From: Collimonas antrihumi
Lineage (GTDB): Bacteria > Pseudomonadota > Gammaproteobacteria > Burkholderiales > Burkholderiaceae_D
DNA: 64,000 nt
NCBI RefSeq assembly: GCF_018304965.1
Contig: NZ_JAGQED010000004.1
Span: 62,001-126,000, forward strand
Reading direction: 5' to 3'
Within the stretch, counting starts at the first letter, position 1; each line of letters starts with the position of its first letter. The notes beneath the pieces were generated by a model. It did not search any database. It saw only the letters and a program-made list of their open reading frames with translations, and had not been told where the DNA came from. The translations under genes and the position numbers were made by a program. This document shows, in pieces, positions 1 through 8,570 of the stretch.

Positions 1-558
1 GTCATGGCGGAAAAGAAGCTTGATTACGACTTTGTGCTGGACGATGTGTGGGCTGCCGACACCAAGATCCAGGCTTCCAATCCGTTGGGCAAGGTACCTT
101 GCCTGGTGATGGAAGATGGCGGCGCCATGTTCGATTCGCACGTGATCGTCGAATATCTTGACACCTTGACACCGGTTGGCAAATTAATCCCGATTAACAG
201 CCGTGAGCGCTCCGAAGTGAAATGCTGGGAAGCGCTGGCCGATGGCGTGCTGGATGCCGGCGTGCTGATCCGCCTGGAAAACAACCTGCGCCCTGAAGAA
301 TTACGCAGCCAAGCCTGGATCGATCGTCAACAACGCAAGATCGACGCCGGTCTGAAAGCGATGGCGGCGGGTTTGGCGGAAAAGCCATTCTGCTCCGGTA
401 CCCATTATTCGCTGGCCGATGTTGCGGTTGGTTGCGCGCTGGGTTGGCTCAGCTTCCGCTTCCCGGAAATTACCTGGCGCGAAGACTATCCGACTTTGGC
501 CAAGCTGTTTGAAAAGTTGTCTGAACGCCAGTCGTTCAAGGATACCGTTCCTCAATAA
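1..558 (+). CDS. Glutathione S-transferase family protein (5' end missing)
   Basis: This is a cytosolic glutathione S-transferase homologue cut by the window edge. The reading frame is open to base 1, so the ATG at 4 is probably internal: families of this type have about 200 residues and begin with a strand carrying the catalytic Ser or Cys, which is absent here. Visible are the GSH-site segment NPLGKVPCLVMEDG with the cis-proline, followed by FDSHVIVEYLD, and then an all-helical C-terminal domain with the SLADVAVGCALGWL helix. The substrate cannot be inferred. A short hairpin follows at 564-580. Family assignment is secure; the specific role is unknown. Confidence 0.85.
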   Translation, partial: VMAEKKLDYDFVLDDVWAADTKIQASNPLGKVPCLVMEDGGAMFDSHVIVEYLDTLTPVGKLIPINSRERSEVKCWEALADGVLDAGVLIRLENNLRPEELRSQAWIDRQQRKIDAGLKAMAAGLAEKPFCSGTHYSLADVAVGCALGWLSFRFPEITWREDYPTLAKLFEKLSERQSFKDTVPQ

Positions 559-563
559 GCGTT

Positions 564-580
564 AAGCTGAAAATCAGCTT
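564..580 (+). terminator. Weak hairpin after the GST gene
   Basis: AAGCTGA and TCAGCTT pair around an AAA loop six bases after the GST stop codon. No run of T follows, so intrinsic termination is doubtful; it may only protect the transcript 3' end. Confidence 0.3.
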
Positions 581-721
581 ATGTATCAACTTATGTATTA
601 AAATCATCAACCATGACAACGCAGAATTCTTATTCCACATGCCAGCCTGCCGACCGCGGTGCGGTGGCATTGTGCCGCGTAGTCAAAGCAAAAAAACAGC
701 AGCTCATCTGACCGGAGCTCG

Positions 722-749
722 CTGTTCCGTCAGATGGGCGACGGAACAG
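722..749. repeat. Perfect 10-bp inverted repeat in the dapA leader
   Basis: CTGTTCCGTC (722-731) and GACGGAACAG (740-749) form a perfect ten-pair stem with an eight-base loop, about 100 bases before the dapA start. It has no T tract. It could be an operator or a leader hairpin; its function is unknown. Confidence 0.45.
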
Positions 750-846
750 CAGGCTCTCGGATAAATCCCTCCCGCACGCAAGCTCCTTCGCACTTCTGAA
801 CGGACCCATGACGGTCAATTCGGCAATTTTTTTCAGGAGTGTTGTG

Positions 847-1710
847 ATGTCAATTTTTACTGGTATCTGGGTAGCGCTGGTCACCCCTTTTTCCGATGGC
901 CAAGTCGATCATCCGGCTTTGCGCAAGCTGGTGCGTCATTATGCCGAAGCAGGCGTGAGCGGACTGGTGGCGCTCGGCACCACCGGCGAAGCCGCCGCGC
1001 TGGATCAGCTTGAGCAACAGGCGGTGGTGCACACCGTACTCGATGCCGCGGGCGGTTTGCCGGTCATCGTTGGTCTGGGCGGTAACCATAGCGGACAGTT
1101 GCACCAAAACCTGCAGCAGTTCAGCGAACGGAATATCGCCGGCTTTTTGATTCCCGCACCTTATTATGTGCGGCCGTCACAGCAAGGCATTATCGATCAC
1201 TTCACCCGCCTGGCCGACGCCAGTCCGGTGCCGCTGGTGCTGTACGATATTCCCTATCGCACTGGCGTGCAGATCGAACTGCAGACCCTGTTGACACTGG
1301 CCGCTCATCCGCAGATACAGGCGGTGAAAGATTGCAGCGGATCGATAGCCACCACCCAGGCCCTGATCGCAGACGGCCGCCTGCAAGTGCTGGCGGGAGA
1401 AGACATCAACATCTTCAACAGCCTGTGCATGGGTGGCAGCGGCGCAATCTCGGCGGCGGCCCACGTGTCTCCGCAACGTTTCGTGGCGCTGTACCGCGCA
1501 GTTGTCGAACAGCGCTTGCACGACGCCCGCGCCATTTTCCATGAACTGGCGCCGCTGATTCGGCTGATGTTTGCTGAGCCAAGTCCGGGGCCGGTGAAGG
1601 CCTTGCTGGCGCAGCAGGGGTGGATACGCGACGAGCTGCGCGCACCGATGACAGCAGCCAGCCCGTCGTTGCAGGCGCAGCTGCGCCAGTTGCACCTGGC
1701 TCGGAGCTAA
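847..1710 (+). CDS. dapA: 4-hydroxy-tetrahydrodipicolinate synthase (DapA)
   Basis: Condenses pyruvate with aspartate semialdehyde in the lysine/diaminopimelate pathway in the cytoplasm. The 287-residue TIM-barrel protein shows the GTTGE motif (Thr45, Thr46), Tyr107, catalytic Tyr133 and Arg138 in YDIPYRTG, and the Schiff-base lysine Lys161 in VKDCSG. An upstream in-frame ATG at 808 would add 13 residues. The start at 847 is preferred because AGGAG lies at 835-839 with a seven-base spacer, and because family members begin just before the first strand (FTGIWVALVTPF). Other lyases of the DapA superfamily share this scaffold, so a paralogue with another aldehyde substrate is possible. The gene stands alone, convergent with the AraC regulator. 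Confidence 0.85.
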   Translation: MSIFTGIWVALVTPFSDGQVDHPALRKLVRHYAEAGVSGLVALGTTGEAAALDQLEQQAVVHTVLDAAGGLPVIVGLGGNHSGQLHQNLQQFSERNIAGFLIPAPYYVRPSQQGIIDHFTRLADASPVPLVLYDIPYRTGVQIELQTLLTLAAHPQIQAVKDCSGSIATTQALIADGRLQVLAGEDINIFNSLCMGGSGAISAAAHVSPQRFVALYRAVVEQRLHDARAIFHELAPLIRLMFAEPSPGPVKALLAQQGWIRDELRAPMTAASPSLQAQLRQLHLARS

Positions 1711-1715
1711 TCCAG

Positions 1716-2531
1716 TTAACTCTGCCGATTGGCCGCCTGGCTAATTTTTTTCGGAGCGAAGAAAGTCGACGGCGACTGCCCGAAGGTTTTCCGGAACATG
1801 GCGGAAAAAGCCGACTGGCTGGCGTAGCCCAGTTCGGCCGCCACCAGCGACAGCGGCATGCCGCGCGCGATCATCGGCGCTGCATGCGCCAGCCTGATCT
1901 GCTGCCGCCATTGACCGAAAGTCATTCCCAGGTCGCGTTCGAACAGGCGCGCCAAGGTTCTCTCCGAGGCGCCAACCTGCTCTGACCAGTCCGCCAGCGT
2001 CTTGCTTGAGTCTGGTGCTTGCAGCAGCGCCTGGCAGATCGCCTGCAGACGTTTTTCGGTCGGCAGCGCGATGCGTATGCCGGGCGTGCTTGCCTCGGCC
2101 AGTTCATCCAGTATCAATTGGCTGAGCAGTGATTCACGCAGGCTGTCGTCATCGGCTTGCGACAGCGCGACGATCAGTTCGCGCAACAAGCTCGACACTT
2201 CCAGCACGATGCATTCCTGGCCGTGGAACGGCGCTGCATCGGGATGGACGTACAAGGCCCTCAACTGCGATTTTTCGATGGTCGCCATTTCATGCTCGAC
2301 GTACGGCGGAATCCAGATGGCCCGCAGCGGTGGCACGATCCAGGTGCTGTTGCCCACGCTCACCCGTAATACGCCTTCCGGGGCATAGGTGACCTGGCCC
2401 CAGGGATGAGAATGGGCGCTCAGCAATTCAGCGGCGGCAAGGTCGCGCGCGCGCAGGCGTACCGGGTGCTGCGCATCCGGCACGACGTCCACCAGGCCGA
2501 TCCTGGTATGGGTAAGTATTTTTACGGGCAT
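1716..2531 (-). CDS. AraC-family transcriptional regulator
   Basis: A DNA-binding regulator of about 271 residues. The N-terminal half is a cupin-like sensor domain (SAHSHPWGQVTYAPEG, then WIVPPLRAIWIPPYVEHEM). The C-terminal part, from about residue 165, carries the paired helix-turn-helix of AraC proteins, including WSEQVGASERTLARLFERDL and ELGYASQSAFSAMFRKTFG. A GTG at 2561 would add ten residues, but the ATG at 2531 gives the expected domain start. It is divergent from the MFS transporter at 2719, with about 190 bases between them, an arrangement typical of a regulator controlling a neighbouring exporter. That link is inference. Confidence 0.85.
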   Translation of the reverse strand: MPVKILTHTRIGLVDVVPDAQHPVRLRARDLAAAELLSAHSHPWGQVTYAPEGVLRVSVGNSTWIVPPLRAIWIPPYVEHEMATIEKSQLRALYVHPDAAPFHGQECIVLEVSSLLRELIVALSQADDDSLRESLLSQLILDELAEASTPGIRIALPTEKRLQAICQALLQAPDSSKTLADWSEQVGASERTLARLFERDLGMTFGQWRQQIRLAHAAPMIARGMPLSLVAAELGYASQSAFSAMFRKTFGQSPSTFFAPKKISQAANRQS

Positions 2532-2718
2532 GGTGACAGAAGGACAAAATGGCAGAAACACGACAAATTATGTCTTTCTATCTTAAAACAGTCTCATTTT
2601 TTTTGCTTACACTGATGTCTTGCAAATGAGGAAGAGTTATAGAAAGAGCTATTGCCGCGCCTGACCAGGCCGTTTTTCATCTCATTTGCGCCTTATTCCA
2701 ACTAGCCATTCCATCACC

Positions 2719-3954
2719 ATGCAAACCGCTGCCAAGCAGATTTCCCCCGCGCTGGGATCGCACGATGCCGAAAAAACCGGTTTTCGCGTATTGGGCGCCA
2801 TCAGTTTTGCCCATTTCCTGAATGACATGATCCAGTCGCTGATCTTGTCGATCTATCCGCTGCTGAAAGGTAATTTCAATCTCAGCTTCGCGCAGATCGG
2901 CCTGATTACCCTGACTTATCAAATTACCGCATCGATCTTGCAACCGCTGGTGGGGCTGTACACCGACAAACATCCCAAGCCGTATTCGCTGGCGTTGGGA
3001 ATGGGCTTTACCTTGGTCGGTCTGCTGATTTTGTCGGTCGCGCCCAGCTACGGCATATTGCTGTTTGCGGCGGCCCTGGTCGGCACCGGTTCATCCATCT
3101 TCCATCCAGAATCGTCGCGCGTGGCGCGCATGGCTTCCGGCGGCCGCCATGGTCTGGCGCAATCGATATTCCAGGTCGGCGGCAATGCCGGCAGTTCCAT
3201 GGGGCCGTTGCTGGCGGCATGGATTGTGATTCCGCACGGACAGACCAGCATCGCCTGGTTTTCAGCAGCGGCATTGCTGGCGATTGTGGTGCTGTGGCAG
3301 ATCGGTAACTGGTACAAGCGCAAGCGCATGGAGGCGAAAGGCAAGCCGGCTAAAGCAAAGCAGCACTATGTGGCGCTACCGCCCAAGAAGGTCATGTTTT
3401 CGATCGGTATCTTGCTGATGCTGGTTTTCTCGAAATATTTTTACATGGCCAGCCTGAGCAGCTATTTCACGTTTTACCTGATCGATAAATTCCAGCTGTC
3501 GGTACAGTCGGCGCAGCTGCATTTGTTTGTATTCTTGTTCGCGGTGGCTGCCGGTACCGTGCTGGGTGGCCCGATCGGCGACAAGGTTGGGCGCAAGCTG
3601 GTGATATGGGTATCGATTCTGGGCGTTGCGCCATTTACCCTCATGCTGCCGTATGCCAATCTGTTCTGGACCGGCGTGCTGACGGTAGTGATCGGCGTCA
3701 TCCTGGCTTCTGCATTCTCGGCAATTCTGGTATTCGCCCAAGAGCTGGTGCCTGGCAAAGTTGGCACCGTGTCAGGATTGTTCTTCGGGTTTGCTTTCGG
3801 GATGGGCGGTATCGGTGCTGCCGCCTTGGGTCAACTGGCGGACATGACGAGCATCCGTTTTGTGTATCAGGTTTGCTCTTTCCTGCCCTTGATCGGCTTG
3901 TTGGCAGCGTTCCTGCCGAATCTTGAAGCGCATCGGCGAATGACCGCGGCCTGA
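2719..3954 (+). CDS. MFS efflux transporter, fosmidomycin-resistance (Fsr) type
   Basis: An inner-membrane major facilitator of 411 residues with about twelve hydrophobic segments. It has the Fsr-type opening (FAHFLNDMIQSLILSIYPLL), the loop GLYTDKHPKPYSLALGMGFT that matches the family's MFS loop, and GPIGDKVGRK as the second-half equivalent. Fsr proteins export fosmidomycin and related compounds by proton antiport. A TTG at 2686 would extend the N terminus by eleven residues, but the ATG at 2719 matches family length. The AraC regulator is divergent, and the gene ends at the terminator at 3966-3998 shared with the convergent peroxiredoxin. The natural substrate is unknown. Confidence 0.85.
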   Translation: MQTAAKQISPALGSHDAEKTGFRVLGAISFAHFLNDMIQSLILSIYPLLKGNFNLSFAQIGLITLTYQITASILQPLVGLYTDKHPKPYSLALGMGFTLVGLLILSVAPSYGILLFAAALVGTGSSIFHPESSRVARMASGGRHGLAQSIFQVGGNAGSSMGPLLAAWIVIPHGQTSIAWFSAAALLAIVVLWQIGNWYKRKRMEAKGKPAKAKQHYVALPPKKVMFSIGILLMLVFSKYFYMASLSSYFTFYLIDKFQLSVQSAQLHLFVFLFAVAAGTVLGGPIGDKVGRKLVIWVSILGVAPFTLMLPYANLFWTGVLTVVIGVILASAFSAILVFAQELVPGKVGTVSGLFFGFAFGMGGIGAAALGQLADMTSIRFVYQVCSFLPLIGLLAAFLPNLEAHRRMTAA

Positions 3955-3965
3955 TTGAAAATCGT

Positions 3966-3998
3966 AAAAAAAGCGCGCTGTCACAAGCGCGCTTTTTT
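3966..3998. terminator. Bidirectional Rho-independent terminator
   Basis: The palindromic arms AGCGCGCT (3972-3979 and 3986-3993) enclose GTCACA, with A7 on the left and T6 on the right. The hairpin therefore has a U tract on both strands and serves both the Fsr-like gene and the convergent peroxiredoxin. Confidence 0.9.
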
Positions 3999-4013
3999 AT
4001 TTCTATTGTTACG

Positions 4014-4553
4014 TCACTTCTTCTGTTTGGCGCTCCACTGTTCCAGCGCCTGCAGCGTATTGCTGACATGCTTGTCCGGATCCATGCTGCTGTATTCGTA
4101 GATGATGTTGCCGTTGGGAGCGATTACATACGATACCCGGTTGGCGTAGCTGGTTTTGTAGAGCAGCACGGAATCGTACGATTTCATGATGCTTTGATCC
4201 TGATCGGCGGCAACCGGGAATTTGCTGCGGCATTCGCTGACGGAAAATTTGTTGAGGGTGTCGATGTTGTCGGCGGAAACTCCGATCACGGTAGCACCGA
4301 GCGCTTTGTACTTGTCGACCGCGTCGGCAAACATGTGGGCCTCAATGGTGCAACCCTTGGTGAATGCGGCCGGATAAAAGTACAGCACCACCGGACCTTT
4401 TTTCAACTCGTCGGCCAGCGAGTAGCTGAATACCTTGCCACCGATAGAGGCCTGCGTGGTAAACGCAGGCGCTTGCTGACCGGCCTTGAGAGCGGCAAAG
4501 GCCGGTGCTGCAACTGAACCGCAAACCAATAAAGCGGCAATCAATCGTTTCAT
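4014..4553 (-). CDS. Exported peroxiredoxin (AhpC/TSA, Bcp-like)
   Basis: A thiol peroxidase of 179 residues with a Sec signal peptide (positively charged start, hydrophobic core, APAFA-A cleavage at about residue 20), so it should act in the periplasm. The peroxidatic motif is YPAAFTKGC with Cys68, and the conserved arginine is in ANRVSYVIAPNG. In classical Bcp proteins the resolving cysteine lies five residues after the peroxidatic one; here that position is His73, and the only other mature-protein cysteine is Cys108 (SECRSKFP). It is therefore either an atypical two-Cys or a one-Cys enzyme. It ends at the shared terminator downstream. The reductant is unknown. Confidence 0.85.
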   Translation of the reverse strand: MKRLIAALLVCGSVAAPAFAALKAGQQAPAFTTQASIGGKVFSYSLADELKKGPVVLYFYPAAFTKGCTIEAHMFADAVDKYKALGATVIGVSADNIDTLNKFSVSECRSKFPVAADQDQSIMKSYDSVLLYKTSYANRVSYVIAPNGNIIYEYSSMDPDKHVSNTLQALEQWSAKQKK

Positions 4554-4646
4554 GAGGACTCCTGGTTAAAGATAGGTAGCATCATGCGTCGAGATCGCAG
4601 AGTTGTCCAATCACATGTTCAGAAGAATGCGCGAGTGACAAGCCGC

Positions 4647-4910
4647 TTAGTGACCGCCATGCCAGCCGCCACCGCCGCCCCAGCCTCTGCCACCCCAGCC
4701 CCTGCCGCCGCCCCAACCACGCGAGTAGCCAAAGCCGATGTCGACGCTTGGTGCCACATAAACAGGTGCCGGAGCATAGTAGCCGCCACCGTAATAACCG
4801 CCGCCATAATATGGGTCGCCAGCGTATGCGCCGTATGGATAGGCCACACAGCCGCCCAGCAACAAGGTTGCGCCAAGCAGTGCTACGCCGGTTAAAAGTC
4901 GTTTTTTCAT
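4647..4910 (-). CDS. Glycine/tyrosine-rich lipoprotein
   Basis: A predicted small lipoprotein of 87 residues. The start at 4910 is chosen because GGAGGGC lies just upstream (4914-4920), and it gives the signal MKKRLLTGVALLGATLLLGG ending in a lipobox whose cysteine is about residue 21. The mature part is low complexity: YYGGGYYGGGYYAPAPVYV, then a tail of GWGGRGWGGG-like repeats ending in HGGH. No catalytic domain is visible. Such Gly/Tyr/Trp-rich envelope lipoproteins are common in Burkholderiales and mostly uncharacterised. It is monocistronic, with about 200 bases separating it from the upstream kinase gene. Confidence 0.7.
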   Translation of the reverse strand: MKKRLLTGVALLGATLLLGGCVAYPYGAYAGDPYYGGGYYGGGYYAPAPVYVAPSVDIGFGYSRGWGGGRGWGGRGWGGGGGWHGGH

Positions 4911-5116
4911 GATGCCCTCCGTCCATCGCTCCAATGCCAATTGGATATAAGCCTAGCAGATAAGTTCAGCTTGGGAAGGGCAAGATGTATCACGTGAATT
5001 TGGTGATAACCGGGGAGTATGCTCGGATAATTTAAAAAATAAGCCTGAGATTTATCAATTTTTTTCCTATACCCCGCCCAGTATCGGTTGGGAGTATAGG
5101 AATTGATGTGCTACTT

Positions 5117-6049
5117 TTACAATCGGTAACCAAATTCACGATGGAATCGATCATCGATTTCGGCGCGGCTCGGTGTGTGATTCTGCGGGCCTTGATGGGC
5201 AATCTTGATGCTGCCTAACAAACTGGAGAGACGGCCGGTGGTGGCCCAGTCCATGCCATTGCTCAGGCCGTACAGCATGCCGGCACGGAAGGCGTCGCCG
5301 CAACCGGTAGGATCCAGCACTTGTTCGGCCTTAACGCAAGGAATGTCGATTTTTCCGCCGGCGGTAAATATCTCCGCGCCGAGTTCGCCGCGAGTGACTA
5401 TCAACGCCGATACGCGCTCGGCAATTTGCGGCAGCGACAAGCCGGTGCGTGAAGCCAGCATCTCGGCTTCGTAATCATTCATGGCGATGTAGGTTGCGAG
5501 TTCGATGAACTGCTTCAGTTCGTCGCCGTTGAACATCGGCATGCCCTGGCCCGGATCGAAGATCAGCGGGATGCCTTGCGCCACGCAGTCGGCAGCATGT
5601 TGCAGCATGCCGTCGCGGCCGTCCGGCGCCACGATCGCCAGTTTGACCGGACCGGCATCGGCCACTTTATTTTCGTGCGAGTAGGTCATCGCGCCTGGAT
5701 GGAAGGCGGCGATCTGGTTATTGTCGATGTCGGTGGTAATGAAACATTGCGCAGTGTAGATCGACTCGATGGTGCGCACGGTTTTGCGCGAAATGCCTTG
5801 TCGATCCAGTCTCTCAAGGTAATCGCCGCCATCGTGGCCGACGGTGGCCATGATTTGCGGATCACCACCCAGCAGCTTCAGGTTGTAGGCGATATTGCCG
5901 GCACAGCCGCCAAAGTCGCGGCGCATGGTTGGCACCAGGAACGAGACGCTGATTTTATGCAATTGATCCGCCAGCAGCGAATCCGAGAAGCGTCCCGGGA
6001 ATTGCATGATGACGTCGAATGCCAATGAACCGCAGATGAGAGAGGACAT
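5117..6049 (-). CDS. PfkB-family carbohydrate/adenosine kinase
   Basis: A ribokinase-fold sugar or nucleoside kinase of 310 residues. It has the first PfkB signature (FGGCAGNIAYNLKLLGG), the substrate-lid region, and the second signature DPTGCGDAFRAG carrying the catalytic Asp and anion hole near residue 255. The opening MSSLICGSLAFDVIM and the general pattern resemble the adenosine-kinase-like branch found in betaproteobacteria, but the phosphoryl acceptor cannot be read from sequence. The gene follows the zinc-ribbon/DUF3426 gene on the same strand after an 82-base gap that contains a degenerate REP arm (6079-6104). Confidence 0.8.
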   Translation of the reverse strand: MSSLICGSLAFDVIMQFPGRFSDSLLADQLHKISVSFLVPTMRRDFGGCAGNIAYNLKLLGGDPQIMATVGHDGGDYLERLDRQGISRKTVRTIESIYTAQCFITTDIDNNQIAAFHPGAMTYSHENKVADAGPVKLAIVAPDGRDGMLQHAADCVAQGIPLIFDPGQGMPMFNGDELKQFIELATYIAMNDYEAEMLASRTGLSLPQIAERVSALIVTRGELGAEIFTAGGKIDIPCVKAEQVLDPTGCGDAFRAGMLYGLSNGMDWATTGRLSSLLGSIKIAHQGPQNHTPSRAEIDDRFHREFGYRL

Positions 6050-6078
6050 AGTTTATTTTGTGGAGCAAAGTTTAAACG

Positions 6079-6104
6079 TGGGGTGGACACCTGTGCCCAC
6101 GGGG
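6079..6104. repeat. Degenerate single arm of REP family 1
   Basis: GTGGGGTGGACACCTGTGCC followed by CACGGGG matches the arm at 34019-34044 with a few changes. It lies between the DUF3426 gene and the kinase gene, with no second arm nearby. Confidence 0.6.
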
Positions 6105-6131
6105 GAATTCACAACATCTACGAGTTTAGCA

Positions 6132-7586
6132 TTATGGATAGTACAGATATACCCGGTAACCGGATGCCTTCAGCTGCAATAACTCAAACCCCAGTTTCAC
6201 AGGCTGTTCCTGGTCACTGCCGAAGCCTTGAGCCGAGCTGGCCGATGCGTTCAAATAATCGTGAGGTGCAAATACCCGTCGCACTATTGCCTTCTCATTC
6301 GCATCGTTCAAGGTCAGCTCGATGTTGGGCCACGCTTGCACGGTGTCGCTGCGATTGCGCAGCAACAGGTTGAGTGAATACAGATTGCGCGCCGGATCCA
6401 CTGCCTGCAGCTCATTGGCCTCGATCGAAATACTGTCGATTTTCATGGGCAGATCAACCGTACAGCCGATTTTCGCGCAGGCGCTGACCAGCGCCGGCTT
6501 GAGTTGCGGCATGCGTGCGGCCAGCTGGTCACGGAAAAAATAGGTCGACTGCCCAACCAGTCCAATCAACAATAGTGCGCCTATGCCCCACATGGCACCG
6601 CGTAGCGGGCCGCCGAGGCGCTGCCTGCGTCGTGCGCTCAGGACGAAGTCAGGTTCATCGCTGGCGTCCAGCTCGGGTTCGGCAGTTCTCTCGCGGCTGT
6701 TCTTCTTGCTGCTGTTTTCGTTGCCTTCAGTCGAGTTCAAGGAGGCTGCAGCAGCGGCGTTCTTTTCACCGCGCCATGGCTTACGTTGAAGCTCGTCGAT
6801 GATGCGGTCGAGCTCATCGTCGTCGTCGGTGTGTGCGGTGCCATCTTTCGCGCCGGCTTTTGCCGTCAGCGGGTAATCGTCTTGTCCGGCAACGTGCATC
6901 AAGGTCATGCGCGCCATCTGATTGTCTTCGTCATCGTTATCGCTATCGCTATCGTCTACATGACGATGCCAGACATTCGGCGGCGGCGAACTGCTTGTCG
7001 GTTCGTCCGGATCGGTGGGAGCGGATGGCTTGATCAAGCCGAATGGCGTGTGATGCACATCGGCTGGCGCCGATTGACTGGTTTCTTCAGCAATGCGTAA
7101 ATCTTCTTCGAGACCATCAATTGCGGCTTCTACCCGATCCGAAGTTGTGGTCCTCGTTTCGGGTGCGCTGACGATGAAGGGCTCGCTAATGCTAATCGCC
7201 GGTAGCGGGTGATCGGTAGCAGCCACGACTGCCGCCTCGGTCGCCGGCAGATGCTCCGGCTGTTGCTCGTGAACCGGCTGCGGTGCAATGTGAACGGCAG
7301 AGGCGGCAGCGGGCAATGATTCGCCATGCCGTGGTTCTGCCAAGGCCGCTTTATCAGCGACGACGGCATGGGTTTGAACGGTGTTGATTTCTTGCTCTGG
7401 CGCCGCTGCTTGGGTCGTCACCGGTGCTGCCAATGGAGTTGTCACATCGGGCCGCACCAGGTGTTCGATACCGTTGAAGACTTCGCGGCAGCTGCCGCAG
7501 CGAACCAGGCCGCCGCGCAGCTTCAGCTGGTCATTGGCGACCCGAAAGGTAGTTTGACAATGCGGACATTGGGTCGCGAGCGCCAT
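6132..7586 (-). CDS. Zinc-ribbon and DUF3426 membrane protein
   Basis: A 484-residue protein of unknown function with a recognisable layout. Residues 1-40 form an MJ0042-type zinc finger with Cys7, Cys10, Cys30 and Cys33. About 280 residues of acidic, Ala/Pro/Glu-rich low-complexity sequence follow. A single membrane span lies at about 329-350 (GIGALLLIGLVGQSTYFF). The C-terminal DUF3426 domain is probably periplasmic (NLLLRNRSDTVQAWPNIELT). The start codon lies ten bases after the prmA stop codon, so the two are almost certainly cotranscribed; this pairing is common in betaproteobacteria. A role linking a cytoplasmic metal-binding head to the envelope is inference only. Confidence 0.85.
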   Translation of the reverse strand: MALATQCPHCQTTFRVANDQLKLRGGLVRCGSCREVFNGIEHLVRPDVTTPLAAPVTTQAAAPEQEINTVQTHAVVADKAALAEPRHGESLPAAASAVHIAPQPVHEQQPEHLPATEAAVVAATDHPLPAISISEPFIVSAPETRTTTSDRVEAAIDGLEEDLRIAEETSQSAPADVHHTPFGLIKPSAPTDPDEPTSSSPPPNVWHRHVDDSDSDNDDEDNQMARMTLMHVAGQDDYPLTAKAGAKDGTAHTDDDDELDRIIDELQRKPWRGEKNAAAAASLNSTEGNENSSKKNSRERTAEPELDASDEPDFVLSARRRQRLGGPLRGAMWGIGALLLIGLVGQSTYFFRDQLAARMPQLKPALVSACAKIGCTVDLPMKIDSISIEANELQAVDPARNLYSLNLLLRNRSDTVQAWPNIELTLNDANEKAIVRRVFAPHDYLNASASSAQGFGSDQEQPVKLGFELLQLKASGYRVYLYYP

Positions 7587-7596
7587 GGCGTGCTGC

Positions 7597-8505
7597 TTAC
7601 TTCAGGCTTCCGGACAACGCTACCCAGCCGTCTTGTTCTGCCCAGACGGTCAATGGAATCCACTGCGCGTAGGCGGCAATGACGTCATCTGCCTGTTCTG
7701 CCAGCACGCCGGACAGGGTCAGGCTGCCGCCGGCCGCGATGCGGCTGCACAGCATCGGCGCCATCAGCTTGAGCGGGCCGGACAGGATGTTGGCCACCAC
7801 GATATCGAATACCTGCAGTGGGCTCCGGGTGCTGAAATCTTCCGGCAGATAATAGGCGACGTCGCAATGATTGCGTTCGCTGTTGTAACGCGCGGCATCG
7901 ATCGCATGCGGGTCGATATCGACGCCGATGACCGTGCTGCTGCCGAGTTTCTTGGCAACCATGGCCAGGATCCCCGAACCGCAACCGTAATCGAGCACCG
8001 ATTGCGGCTTCTGCAGCGGTACATGGATTTCCAGCCATTCCATGCACAGGCGGGTGGTCGGATGGCTGCCGGTACCGAAAGCCAGGCCCGGATCGAGCTC
8101 CAGGATCAGGCCGTTGGCGTCCGGGGCATCGTGCCAGCTAGGCACCACCCAGATGTTCTTGCCGATATGGATCGGTTCAAATTGAGATTGCGTCAGGCGC
8201 ACCCAGTCCTGTGCCGCGACCGGGCGCAAAGAATAGGGCGGGACCGCGACGCCGCAAGCTTTGGCGGCGTTGCTGACGATAGCGTCATGATCGGCATCGA
8301 CCTCGGCCAGAGCCACCACCCGGCTACGTTGCCAGGCGGCTTCCTTGGGTTCCATGCCGGGTTCGCCGAACAAGGGTTGTTCAGCGGCGGTTCCCAGGTC
8401 AGCATCTTCTACCGAAACCGATAAGGCGCCAGCATCCATCAACGCATCAGACAGCGTCTCGGCGTCGCTCAGTGCAACTTCAATAACAATTTCGGTCCAG
8501 CTCAT
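7597..8505 (-). CDS. prmA: Ribosomal protein L11 methyltransferase (PrmA)
   Basis: Trimethylates ribosomal protein L11 using S-adenosylmethionine. The 302-residue protein has the N-terminal substrate-recognition domain ([20 protein letters not shown]) and a C-terminal Rossmann methyltransferase domain. Its motifs are [16 protein letters not shown] and [19 protein letters not shown], followed by the acidic residue of motif II in [16 protein letters not shown] and motif [16 protein letters not shown]. Length and layout match the E. coli enzyme. It lies between accC and the zinc-ribbon gene on one strand, a conserved order. Confidence 0.95.
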   Translation of the reverse strand: MSWTEIVIEVALSDAETLSDALMDAGALSVSVEDADLGTAAEQPLFGEPGMEPKEAAWQRSRVVALAEVDADHDAIVSNAAKACGVAVPPYSLRPVAAQDWVRLTQSQFEPIHIGKNIWVVPSWHDAPDANGLILELDPGLAFGTGSHPTTRLCMEWLEIHVPLQKPQSVLDYGCGSGILAMVAKKLGSSTVIGVDIDPHAIDAARYNSERNHCDVAYYLPEDFSTRSPLQVFDIVVANILSGPLKLMAPMLCSRIAAGGSLTLSGVLAEQADDVIAAYAQWIPLTVWAEQDGWVALSGSLK

Positions 8506-8526
8506 CAGATGCCTTACTGTGTGTTG

Positions 8527-8554
8527 TGGATGATCACCCGAAGGTGATGATCCA
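8527..8554. repeat. Hairpin between accC and prmA (UUCG loop on the transcript)
   Basis: On the minus strand this reads as a stem closing on C-TTCG-G, with six perfect pairs (ATCACC/GGTGAT) extended past one mismatch by TGGAT/ATCCA. It lies 17 bases past the accC stop codon and before prmA, with no T tract. An mRNA-stabilising or processing hairpin is more likely than a terminator. Confidence 0.45.
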
Positions 8555-8570
8555 TATTTCTTTACTGCGC

